Source: an uncultured Olsenella sp.
Lineage (GTDB): Bacteria; Actinomycetota; Coriobacteriia; Coriobacteriales; Atopobiaceae
Length of the DNA stretch: 49,944 bases
NCBI GenBank assembly: GCA_947253595.1
Contig: CAMXZR010000001.1
Coordinates: 1-49,944 of the forward strand
Direction: 5' to 3'
This document shows positions 33,521 through 41,101 of this stretch, in pieces. The position numbers and the translations under genes were made by a program. Position 1 is the stretch's first letter. Every line of letters starts with the position of its first letter. The notes under the pieces were generated by a model. That model was given only the letters and a program-made list of their open reading frames with translations. It searched no databases and had not been told where the DNA came from.

Positions 33521-34744
33521 GTGACCGACGACAGCAACCGCATGCCAGAGGACGAGAACGAGCCCAACGCCATGGGTGCGGACAACGTCCCCCGTCACAT
33601 GGCTGCAGCCTGCGTCTGGCTCCCCGAGCAGGAGGAGGCCCAGCTCCCAGGGAGCGAGAAGGCGGCTCCCGCGCACGACGTCGCCACGGCGACGGCCCCC
33701 AACCCCTCCGCATCCCCAGGCGAGGCCGCCCCTCTCGAGACCGACGTGCCCGCAAACGAGTCCGTCGAGCGCGCGAAACCCGTCCAGGCCCTGGACGAGC
33801 AGCTCCCCACCATCGAGGGTGCCCCCATCCCGGACGCCGGCCCTCAAGGTCCCGACGACAAGGGGATTGACGCCACCGGTGCCGTGAAGGCAGCCGACGT
33901 CAAGGCCCCCCAAATCGAGCGGGACTGGGAGCTTGGGGGCGGAGGCGGCACGCTTCCTGGAGGGCGCAAGGTCCCCCACCTGCTCATCGCAGGCGTTGCC
34001 GCCGTCCTGGTTGCAACGCTGGGTTCCAGTCTCATCCTGACCAGCTGCTTTGGTCTCTTTTCCAGTCCCGAGATTCCCAACGTCGTAGGGTCCGACGCCA
34101 CGTCCGCCCAGGGGGAGCTCGAGTCCCAGGGCTACAGCGTCGTGGTGAGCGAGCAGGTCACCCAGAACTCGGACGACGCGGGCCGCGTCCTGGCGACCGA
34201 GCCTCCTGCGGGCACAAAGCTTCCTGCAGGAGGCGACGTGACGCTCAAGGTGGGCAAGTCCCCCGAGGAGGCACAGGCGGTGCCCGACCTGGTGGACCTC
34301 ACGAAGGATGACGCCGTGGCAGCCATCGCCCAGACGAAGTTCTTCGTGAAGGACGACATCACCTTCGCCTACTCGGACACCATCCCCACGGGAACGGTGA
34401 TCAGCCAAGGCCCCGAGGCAGGGACCATGGAGGTCAAGGGCACCAAAATCGACCTCGTCGTCTCCGACGGGCCCAACCCCGACGCAGGCGATGCCGACGA
34501 GTTCGCGGAAAACAACGAGCAGAGCAGCGTCTCGGTCCCCGACCTCAGGGGCATGACCGTCGCCAAGGCGACCGTGCTGCTGCGTGGCATGGGGCTCGAC
34601 GTCGTGCGCGGTGAGGCTATTCCTACGGACGAGTTCGCGAACGGCACGGTGGCGGCCGTCGACCCCTCGACGGACAACGTCGTCGCCGTTGGCTCAACGG
34701 TCACCATCCACGAGGCGCAGCCGAAGGACGGCACGACCAACTAG
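33521..34744 (+). CDS. Membrane-anchored PASTA-domain protein without kinase
   Basis: A 407-residue protein. Residues 1-150 are acidic, Pro/Ala-rich and disordered; 153-178 is one transmembrane helix (HLLIAGVAAVLVATLGSSLIL); three extracellular PASTA repeats follow (EIPNVVGSDATSAQGELESQGY, AVPDLVDLTKDDAVAAIAQ, SVPDLRGMTVAKATVLLRGMG). PASTA repeats bind muropeptides in Ser/Thr kinases and penicillin-binding proteins; here no kinase or transpeptidase domain exists. I prefer the GTG at 33521 (AGAGGAA upstream) over the ATG 54 nt earlier. Its stop overlaps that of the convergent GIY-YIG gene. Confidence 0.85.
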   Translation: MTDDSNRMPEDENEPNAMGADNVPRHMAAACVWLPEQEEAQLPGSEKAAPAHDVATATAPNPSASPGEAAPLETDVPANESVERAKPVQALDEQLPTIEGAPIPDAGPQGPDDKGIDATGAVKAADVKAPQIERDWELGGGGGTLPGGRKVPHLLIAGVAAVLVATLGSSLILTSCFGLFSSPEIPNVVGSDATSAQGELESQGYSVVVSEQVTQNSDDAGRVLATEPPAGTKLPAGGDVTLKVGKSPEEAQAVPDLVDLTKDDAVAAIAQTKFFVKDDITFAYSDTIPTGTVISQGPEAGTMEVKGTKIDLVVSDGPNPDAGDADEFAENNEQSSVSVPDLRGMTVAKATVLLRGMGLDVVRGEAIPTDEFANGTVAAVDPSTDNVVAVGSTVTIHEAQPKDGTTN

Positions 34745-35133
34745 AGGGTCCGAGACCCTCCTTGGCCTGCTCCGCGCCCGCCCTCTACTGCTTGGTCCCC
34801 TCCGGCCGCCTCGGCCCACAATGCGGCACGCGCACCAGGGTCCACGGCCTCCCACTCCCCTCCCGCAAGCTCCGGGACAGCGAGCAGTTCCAGCTTCCGG
34901 GCCCGGCTGGCATGGTGCAGGCGCCACTCGAGCTTGCAGGCGAGAGAGCGCCCCTCGCAGCTCCAGAGCCCCACCAAGGCAACCGGTCGGTGGAGCTGCG
35001 TGTAGCGGGCACCGGGAGGCCTCTGTCCCAGGTGCTCGCTCATGCGCCGCGCAACGTCCGTGGTGATGCCGGAATAGAGGGAGCCATCCTCGCATTCCAG
35101 CACGTAGACGTAGTAGGTCTTCTTCTGGGACAC
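34741..35133 (-). CDS. GIY-YIG domain protein (UPF0213-like)
   Basis: A 130-residue protein; residues 7-80 are the GIY-YIG module (YYVYVLECEDGSLYSGITTDVARRMSEH, LACKLEWRLHH), as in YhbQ-type single-domain nucleases. The start is unsure: GTG at 35133 gives the family-typical N-terminus, while an in-frame ATG at 35206 would overlap the upstream gene by 30 nt. The C-terminus is longer and Gly/Ala-rich. It appears to be the last gene of a minus-strand run behind the sulfhydrylase. Confidence 0.8.
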   Translation of the reverse strand: MSQKKTYYVYVLECEDGSLYSGITTDVARRMSEHLGQRPPGARYTQLHRPVALVGLWSCEGRSLACKLEWRLHHASRARKLELLAVPELAGGEWEAVDPGARAALWAEAAGGDQAVEGGRGAGQGGSRTL

Positions 35134-35176
35134 GGCCCCTGAGTGGCTCGCCGTGCCGACCTCCGGGGTGTCCGCA

Positions 35177-35761
35177 TCAGGCAAGGCGTGGCCCCTCGAC
35201 GTCATCCCAGATGAGGGGAAGCCCCAGGTCCGCGAGGGCGTAGACGACTCCCCCCAGCTCCGCAGGGGCGCCGGCGTGGCCGAAGCCGCTGGCGCCCAGG
35301 CCCGCGCCGGCGCACTCCAAAGACCAGTGCCAGCCCCCGGGCTGCGCCGGGCGGGCACCCCCATGCTCCCAGGGCTCCAGGTCGAGCGCCCCCAGGGAGG
35401 TGGCCAGCGCGTTCTCCTGCACGCCGTCCAAGGACAGGACCCGCCGCGCACGATGGTTGTCCGTGGCCCACCAGAGCTCGAGCATGCCCTCCTCCGTGCG
35501 TCCCACGAAGGCCTCGAAGCCACGCGTCGCCACACCTCCGCGGCTCACGCGCAGGTGGAGCAGGGCGAGCCTCGACGCAAGCTCGCCCATCGACTCGGGA
35601 TACGCCCATTCGAGCACTTCGACCATGGCCTGGGGCACTGTCAGGAAGTCCTCCTCCGCCTGCGGGTCGATCAGAGCGACCTCGCACGCGCCATCCTCGA
35701 CGGAGAAGACCGTGCCGTAGCCGCCCGTCGCGGCAACCCTCACCAAGGCGTCCCTCTCCAT
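35177..35761 (-). CDS. Unrecognised 194-residue protein
   Basis: I do not recognise this protein. It has no signal peptide or transmembrane segment; it is acidic and mixed alpha/beta (VRVAATGGYGTVFSVEDGACEVALID; FLTVPQAMVEVLEWAYPESMGELASRL). The C-terminal part is Gly/Ala-rich. The ATG at 35761 has GGGGGAGGA 3 nt upstream, a strong site, and codon use matches its neighbours. It lies 21 nt after the sulfhydrylase stop, so it is probably in that operon. Confidence 0.7.
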   Translation of the reverse strand: MERDALVRVAATGGYGTVFSVEDGACEVALIDPQAEEDFLTVPQAMVEVLEWAYPESMGELASRLALLHLRVSRGGVATRGFEAFVGRTEEGMLELWWATDNHRARRVLSLDGVQENALATSLGALDLEPWEHGGARPAQPGGWHWSLECAGAGLGASGFGHAGAPAELGGVVYALADLGLPLIWDDVEGPRLA

Positions 35762-35782
35762 GCTTCCTCCCCCGGCGCGGCC

Positions 35783-37060
35783 CTAGACGGACGCGAGCGC
35801 CTGCTCCAGGTCCGCCAATAGGTCCTCCCCCGCCTCCAAGCCACAGGAGAGCCTGACCATGCTGGGCGAGATTCCCGCCGCCACGAGCTCCTCGTCGTTC
35901 ATCTGGCGGTGGGTCGAGCTTGCCGGATGCAGGCAGCAGCTGCGCGCGTCGGCGACGTGGGTCTCGATGGCGAAGAGGCGCAGGCCTGCCATGAAGCGCT
36001 CCGCCGCGGGGCGGCCACCCGCGACCTCGAAGCTCACCACGCCGCAGCTACCCTGCGGCAGGTACTTCCGAGCCAGATCGTGGAACTCGTCGCCGGGAAG
36101 TCCGGGATAGCGCACGGAGGCTACCTTGGAGCTGTCCCGCAGGAACTCGGCCACCGCCTGTCCGTTGGCGCAGTGCTGGGGCATGCGCACGTGCAGGCTC
36201 TCGAGGCCGAGGTTGAGGTAGAAGGCGTTCTGGGGAGACTGGATCGAGCCAAAGTCGCGCATCAGCTGGGAGGTCGCCTTGGTGATGAACGCCCCCGCCT
36301 GGCCGAAGCGCTCGGCATAGACGATGCCGTGGTAGGACTCGTCCGGAGTGGTGAGGCTGGGGAAGCGCTCGGCGTTGGCCATCCAGTCGAAGTTGCCGGA
36401 GTCCACGATGGCGCCGCCCACGCCACAGCCGTGGCCGTCCATGTACTTGGTGGTGGAGTGCGTCACGATGTCGGCACCCCACTCGATGGGCCGACAGTTG
36501 ACGGGCGTGGGGAAGGTGTTGTCCACGATCAGGGGCACCCCATGGGCGTGCGCGGCGGAGGCGAAGCGCTCGATGTCAAGGACGGCAAGGGCGGGATTGG
36601 CGAGGGTCTCGCCGAACACGACCTTGGTGTTGGGGCGGAAGGCGGCCTCGAGCTCGGCGTCCGAGCAGGTGGGAGAGACGAAGGTCGCCTCCAGGCCCAT
36701 CTTTGCCATGGTGTGGGCGAGGAGGTTGTAGGTGCCGCCGTAGATGGTGGAGCAGGCCACCACGTGGTCTCCCGCCTGGGCGACGTTGAAGACGGCAAAG
36801 AAGTTCGCCGCCTGGCCGGAGCTGGTCAGCATGGCGGCGGTGCCGCCCTCGAGCGCCGAGATCTTCGCCGCCACAGCGTCGTTCGTGGGGTTCTGCAGAC
36901 GGGTGTAGAAGTAGCCCTCGGCCTCGAGGTCGAAGAGCTGGCCCATGTGCTCGGAGGTATCGTACTTGAAGGTCGTGGACTGCACGATGGGCGGCTGGCG
37001 CGGCTCCCCGTCTTTGGGGGCATAACCTGCCTGGACGCAGCGGGTGGCGATCTTGGTCAT
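35783..37060 (-). CDS. O-acetylhomoserine sulfhydrylase (Cys/Met metabolism PLP enzyme)
   Basis: A 425-residue cytoplasmic PLP enzyme that would make homocysteine from O-acetylhomoserine and sulfide. It has the MetY-type start TRCVQAGYAPKDGEPRQPPIVQSTTF, SSGQAANFFAVFN, VDNTFPTPV and the PLP Lys205 in THSTTKYMDGHG; the long insertion with QSPQNAFYLNLGLESLHVRM is also MetY-like. The ATG at 37060 has AAAGGAG upstream. Cystathionine gamma-synthase activity is less likely given length and motifs. Confidence 0.93.
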   Translation of the reverse strand: MTKIATRCVQAGYAPKDGEPRQPPIVQSTTFKYDTSEHMGQLFDLEAEGYFYTRLQNPTNDAVAAKISALEGGTAAMLTSSGQAANFFAVFNVAQAGDHVVACSTIYGGTYNLLAHTMAKMGLEATFVSPTCSDAELEAAFRPNTKVVFGETLANPALAVLDIERFASAAHAHGVPLIVDNTFPTPVNCRPIEWGADIVTHSTTKYMDGHGCGVGGAIVDSGNFDWMANAERFPSLTTPDESYHGIVYAERFGQAGAFITKATSQLMRDFGSIQSPQNAFYLNLGLESLHVRMPQHCANGQAVAEFLRDSSKVASVRYPGLPGDEFHDLARKYLPQGSCGVVSFEVAGGRPAAERFMAGLRLFAIETHVADARSCCLHPASSTHRQMNDEELVAAGISPSMVRLSCGLEAGEDLLADLEQALASV

Positions 37061-37385
37061 GGGGGCTCCTTTGGGCGAGGGGGCGATGGATGCAACGGAA
37101 GCCGCGCGTCGGAGGAGCGGCGCAGTCGACCATGCCCGAAACCTTACACCAAGGGAGGAAGGGAGAGTCAATTGTTTACAACATCGGCTCTGACCCTTCG
37201 CGTTTTCTCGAAAAGCTCTCCGACAGCAGGCCCCTGTTTGTGCACCAGCTTAGGGAGATGACCTTCCGCTCGTCGGCACCCGAGTCGACCTCGGCGCGCT
37301 CGCCGTCCCACAGACGAGTCATGACGCAACGATGGCAATCTGCAAGGCCCGGGCGGTTTGTCCCGAGGCTTCTCCACCGCCCCCG
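37061..37385. other. Gene-poor gap before the sulfhydrylase
   Basis: No firm gene is seen in 325 bases. On the minus strand a 48-codon frame (37322-37176) lacks a ribosome site. An AT-rich patch (TTGTAAACAATTGAC on the minus strand, near 37170) may hold the sulfhydrylase promoter. No SAM riboswitch or T-box could be recognised. Confidence 0.4.
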
Positions 37386-38291
37386 TCAGCGACCCGTCCT
37401 CTTCAAGCCGAACATCGCACGGAAGGTGCCCAAGATGCAGAGGAGGTCCCTCCCGAGGCTCCGGTCTCGTATGTACTCGAGCTCGAGCCTCTGGCGCGAA
37501 CCGTCCTCGTAGGTGGCCTCGTTTCTGGCCTTGACCTGCCACCAGCCGGTGATTCCGGGAGTGACGCTCAGGAACTCGGCCACGCTCTGGCCGTAGGCGG
37601 CGAGCTCGTCCGGCTCCACGGGACGCGGCCCGACGACGCTCATCGAGCCAGAGAGGACGTTGAGGAACTGGGGCACCTCGTCCAGGGAGGTCCTGCGCAA
37701 CAGGCGGCCGACCCTGGTGACGCGGGGGTCGCCGTCCACCTTGTGCTCCGTGAGCCACTGCCTGAGCTGGTCGGGGTCGAGATGCTTCTCGACGTCGTCC
37801 GCATCGGCCACCATGGTGCGGATCTTGAGGATGTCGACGGGGATGCCATAGCGGCCCACGCGGCGCTGGGCATAGATGGGGCTTCCCTTGCTGTCCAGCA
37901 CGACCAGCAGGCAGATGGCCAAGGTGGGCACGAGGCCCACGACCACGGCGGCGCTGGAGAAGGCAACGTCGAAGACCCGCTTGGCAATGTGGAAGGCCTT
38001 GGTGTCGCGCGGGCCGGGGACGGGCGGGACCTGCTCCGCCTCTATCACGATGCCGGTGCCAAAGGTGGCCTCCGAGACCACTGCCTGGGCACGCTCCCTG
38101 GTCACGGGAGCAAGGGCATCCTGTCTGGGCTTGAGCCGCAGGTCACGCACCATGGCAACGGCCTCGCCCACTACCCCGACGGCTAGCATGGCCACGCCGA
38201 GGCCGCTTGCCACCCCATAGATTGCCGGACACCTGCGACGAACCTTGGCACGCATCGAGGGGGCTCGCCGACCACCTGTTGCTCTTCCCAT
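37386..38291 (-). CDS. Bacterial sugar transferase (polyprenyl-phosphate hexose-1-phosphate transferase, short form)
   Basis: A 301-residue monotopic membrane enzyme that starts glycan assembly on a lipid carrier. It carries the C-terminal WcaJ/WbaP-type domain: a hydrophobic re-entrant segment (VFDVAFSSAAVVVGLVPTLAICLLVVLDSKGSPIYAQRRVG), then LKIRTM, LRRTSLDEVPQFLNVLSGSMSVVGPRPV and TPGITGWWQV. The N-terminal four-helix and CoA-binding-like domains of long forms are absent. The ATG at 38291 has GGGAG 8 nt upstream. No other capsule genes adjoin it. Confidence 0.88.
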   Translation of the reverse strand: MGRATGGRRAPSMRAKVRRRCPAIYGVASGLGVAMLAVGVVGEAVAMVRDLRLKPRQDALAPVTRERAQAVVSEATFGTGIVIEAEQVPPVPGPRDTKAFHIAKRVFDVAFSSAAVVVGLVPTLAICLLVVLDSKGSPIYAQRRVGRYGIPVDILKIRTMVADADDVEKHLDPDQLRQWLTEHKVDGDPRVTRVGRLLRRTSLDEVPQFLNVLSGSMSVVGPRPVEPDELAAYGQSVAEFLSVTPGITGWWQVKARNEATYEDGSRQRLELEYIRDRSLGRDLLCILGTFRAMFGLKRTGR

Positions 38292-38502
38292 AGGCCAAGC
38301 TCCCAAAGGCGGGCGTCGCCCATCTGCCCCAAGTCAGAATCCGTAGCTGAAAAAAAATGTTTAAGCTATTCTAGTACAGGGAGCCAGGGGCAGGTGTTGG
38401 CGGGCGGTAGGCACACGAATAACACGTCAGGAAAAGCATGAGGCCGACCGCGGCATCTTGACTCTGACCCCGCAGCCGGAAGCCGAGGGGACACGCCGAT
38501 CC

Positions 38503-39045
38503 CTAGCGCGTCCCTGCGTCCAGGACGTCGAAGCGGTTGATGCGCAGGAGGATCTGGTCCACGTCGAGCGAACCCCAGATTGTGGAGAATCCCTTCCTCC
38601 CCCGCTCGAAGACGCGCACGCTCTGGTAGCCCATGAGGGAGTTGGGCCGCGCCCATTCCAGCCGCGCGATGTCGCGGTAGCACACGGTGCGCGTGAGCCC
38701 CACGAAGGGCGTGATGCGCATCCGGTCCACGTAGGTGACCACCCTATAGTGCTTGATGGCGAGCCAGAAGGCGAAGGTGACCAGGAGAAAGGCCAGGAAG
38801 AAGGCGAAGATCACCGTGGCGTCCGCGTCGAAGGCCCCCAGCACGCAGAGCCAGCCCAGCATGAGGCCCAGGGCCCCCATGAGCACCATGGCCATCACCA
38901 GCATGCGCGAGAAGTGGCCCGAGACGATGTAGGTGTCGTGATGGCTGTGATGGCGCTCGGAGAGTCCCGAGCTGCCCACCAGCTCCATGACGGTGGCGGC
39001 CATGGGCACGGCTGCCGTGAGTCCGGCAAGCATCTGCAGGGTCAT
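38503..39045 (-). CDS. Membrane protein with PH-like C-terminal region
   Basis: A 180-residue protein with one N-terminal hydrophobic segment, a His-rich loop (SERHHSHHD), two strong transmembrane helices (about 47-70 and 77-97), then a soluble tail (YVDRMRITPFVGLTRTVCYRDIARLEWARP...SVRVFERGRKGFSTIWGSL) that looks like a bacterial PH domain. Function unknown. The ribosome site is weak. It stands between a sugar transferase and pepT, with gaps on both sides. Confidence 0.7.
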   Translation of the reverse strand: MTLQMLAGLTAAVPMAATVMELVGSSGLSERHHSHHDTYIVSGHFSRMLVMAMVLMGALGLMLGWLCVLGAFDADATVIFAFFLAFLLVTFAFWLAIKHYRVVTYVDRMRITPFVGLTRTVCYRDIARLEWARPNSLMGYQSVRVFERGRKGFSTIWGSLDVDQILLRINRFDVLDAGTR

Positions 39046-39140
39046 GGGCGGATCGCCCCCGCGTGCCTGCCGTGCATGCGCCCCTCCTCAGCTCCCCGCG
39101 CCCTCCGCGCAACGCCGTGTCCGACCCCTACCCTAAGGGG

Positions 39141-39181
39141 TAAGAGAAATGCCGCCCACAAGCAGTTGGCGTGCGGGCGGC
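39141..39181 (-). terminator. Terminator of pepT
   Basis: Arms GCCGCCC (39151-39157) and GGGCGGC (39175-39181), with extra pairing inside, are followed on the minus strand by ATTTCTCTTA, about 110 nt past the pepT stop. Confidence 0.6.
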
Positions 39182-39289
39182 GTTCGTCTGTATGCGGCTC
39201 ACTCCCCAGGCGAGGGGTAGGAATTCGTCCGCAAGCGGACGGAGGCAGGTCGCGGCGGAGTCCACCAAGGCGACCGAGGGTCCTCTCCC

Positions 39290-40570
39290 CTACGCCTCCT
39301 GGGGCACGGAGAACTTGCCCACCAGGCGCTGGAGCAGGTCCACCGTGAGCACCATGCTCCTCACGGGGATAAACTCCCTCACGGAGTGGGCGCTGTACCC
39401 ACCCGTGGCCAGGTTGGGACAGGGCAGGCCGCGCAGCGTGAGCTGGCTACCGTCGGTGCCGCCGCGCATGGCGATGACCTTGGTGGGGATCCCCAGCTCC
39501 TCCTGGGCCTCGAGCACGTTGGTGACCAGGAAGTCCATGCCTGTCAGGTGCTCTCCCATGTTGCGGTACTGCACGCGGGTGTCCACGCTCACGGTGTCCG
39601 CGCCGTAGCGGTCGTTCAGGAAGGCCGCGATCTTGCGCAGGGTCTCCTCGCGCTCGACGAAGAGCCTGGAGTCATGGTCACGAACGATGTAGGTCAGCGT
39701 GACGTCGCTCGCCGTCCCATTGATGCGGATGGGGTGATAGAAGCCCTCGCGCCCCTCGGTGTGCTCGGGACGCTCGAAGGCGGGCACCATCTGTTGGAAC
39801 TCGCTCGCCACGGTGATGGCGTTGACCATGATGTCCTTGGCGACGGCGGGATGCACCATGACGCCGTGGATGGTGACCGTCGCCTCCAGGGCGTTGAAGG
39901 TCTCGTAGCTGAACTCTCCCAGCGCCTCGCCGTCCACGGTGTAGCACCACGCGGCTCCGAAGCTCTCTAGATCCAGGAGGCCGGCACCATGGCCTATCTC
40001 CTCGTCGGGGACGAAGGCTATCTTGAGGGTGGGATGCGGGATGCCGGGATCCAGCTGGATGCGGCGCAGGAGCGAGCAGATCTCGGCAACCCCGGCCTTG
40101 TCGTCAGCCGAGAGGAGCGTGCTGCCGTCGCTGCAGACGATGTCCTCGCCCACGAAGCCCTTGAGGTCGGGGAACTGCTCCTGCGTGGTCGTGACCGGCT
40201 TGCCGTCCACAATGCCTGCGACCAGGTCGCCTCCCTCGTAGCGCACGATGTGCGGACGCACGCCCTTGGCCGGGGCGTCGCTCACCGAGTCGATGTGGGC
40301 GCAGAGCCCCAGCGCGGGAAGCCCCTCGGCACCTGCGGAGGCGGGAACGCTGCCCGTCACGTAGGCGTGCTCGTCTACCACAACGCTCTCGACGCCCAGG
40401 TGACGCAGCTCCTCCCCCAGGTAGCGCGCCATCTCGTGCTGAAGCGGCGTGGAAGGCACCTCGCCGTCGTTCAGCGGGTCAGACTCCGAGTCAATCTGCA
40501 CGTAGCGCATGAAGCGCTCCACCACGTCCGGCAGCTCGTTGGCCTGCGTTGGCTGGTCCTCGTTTGCCAT
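39290..40570 (-). CDS. pepT: Peptidase T (tripeptide aminopeptidase)
   Basis: A 426-residue di-zinc aminopeptidase releasing N-terminal residues from tripeptides. Family marks: VERFMRYVQIDSESD, CAHIDSVSDAP, GSTLLSADDKAGVAEI, AFVPDEEIGHGAGLLDLESFGA, YTVDGEALGEFSYETFNA, and MRGGTDGSQLTLRGLPCPNLATGG. Length is slightly longer than the norm of about 410. The ATG at 40570 has AAGGGGAG upstream. It stands alone. Confidence 0.95.
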   Translation of the reverse strand: MANEDQPTQANELPDVVERFMRYVQIDSESDPLNDGEVPSTPLQHEMARYLGEELRHLGVESVVVDEHAYVTGSVPASAGAEGLPALGLCAHIDSVSDAPAKGVRPHIVRYEGGDLVAGIVDGKPVTTTQEQFPDLKGFVGEDIVCSDGSTLLSADDKAGVAEICSLLRRIQLDPGIPHPTLKIAFVPDEEIGHGAGLLDLESFGAAWCYTVDGEALGEFSYETFNALEATVTIHGVMVHPAVAKDIMVNAITVASEFQQMVPAFERPEHTEGREGFYHPIRINGTASDVTLTYIVRDHDSRLFVEREETLRKIAAFLNDRYGADTVSVDTRVQYRNMGEHLTGMDFLVTNVLEAQEELGIPTKVIAMRGGTDGSQLTLRGLPCPNLATGGYSAHSVREFIPVRSMVLTVDLLQRLVGKFSVPQEA

Positions 40571-40654
40571 GCCCTACTCCCCTTCCAGGGTCGACGCCCG
40601 CGACACGGAGGCGCCGTTGCGATCGATGCAGTACCTCTGGGGCCGTCTTGACCG

Positions 40655-40770
40655 AAGCGGTCGAAAAAAGCGCATTGAATCCAGGACGATGGAACGAATC
40701 CTGGCCAAACGCCAATCGTCTTCACAATTGAACGCTTCCGTGCGCAGCTTTTGGCACGCAATCGACCGCC
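40655..40770 (+). repeat. Copy of a dispersed intergenic element
   Basis: Carries GGTCGAAAAAAGCGCATTG (40659-40677) and CTTCCGTGCGCAG (40735-40747). It matches the 26.9 kb copy at the same internal spacing, with CCTGG-(2)-AAACG and CGTCT-(1)-CACAA in register between. It fills most of the gap between pepT and the acyl-carrier gene. Confidence 0.7.
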
Positions 40771-40781
40771 GCCGTTACGGA

Positions 40782-41024
40782 CTAGTCCTCGTCGGCCAGA
40801 CGATGGACCATGGACAGCAGCGACTGGGCGCTGTTGAAGTTGGCGGGAACGATCTCCTTGGCGGGGACGGCCACGTCGAACTCGTCGTCGATGGCGCTCA
40901 CGATGGAGAGGATGTCGAAGGAGTCGAGGATGCGATCGTCGATGAGGGTGGTGCAGCTGGCGTAGTCCACTCCCTCCTTCACGTCGTTGAGCAGGTCAAT
41001 CATGGCGTCGAGATCGATGTCCAT
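40782..41024 (-). CDS. Acyl carrier protein, DltC-like
   Basis: An 80-residue acidic carrier. Ser35 in DDRILDSFDILSIV is the phosphopantetheine site; DEFDVAVPAKEIVPANFNSAQSLLSMV matches the DltC helix pattern. The ATG at 41024 has GGGAG 6 nt upstream. It is the last gene of a five-gene operon with a DltA-like ligase and MBOAT acyltransferase, 77 nt after the decarboxylase stop. It should carry an activated amino acid as a thioester in the cytoplasm. Confidence 0.88.
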   Translation of the reverse strand: MDIDLDAMIDLLNDVKEGVDYASCTTLIDDRILDSFDILSIVSAIDDEFDVAVPAKEIVPANFNSAQSLLSMVHRLADED

Positions 41025-41101
41025 GCTGGTCTCCCATCTGGGTAGTCGTGTCGTCGGTCCAGTGCTTGCATGGGGCGCTCGTCGCCCGCGCTCGAAAGAG
41101 T

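Noticed and set aside
37176..37322. 48-codon minus-strand frame before the sulfhydrylase
   Set aside because: No ribosome site before its ATG and no recognisable similarity; possible leader peptide but not supported.
37061..37385. SAM riboswitch or T-box before the sulfhydrylase
   Set aside because: I looked for the conserved SAM-I core and the T-box bulge sequence on the minus strand and found neither.
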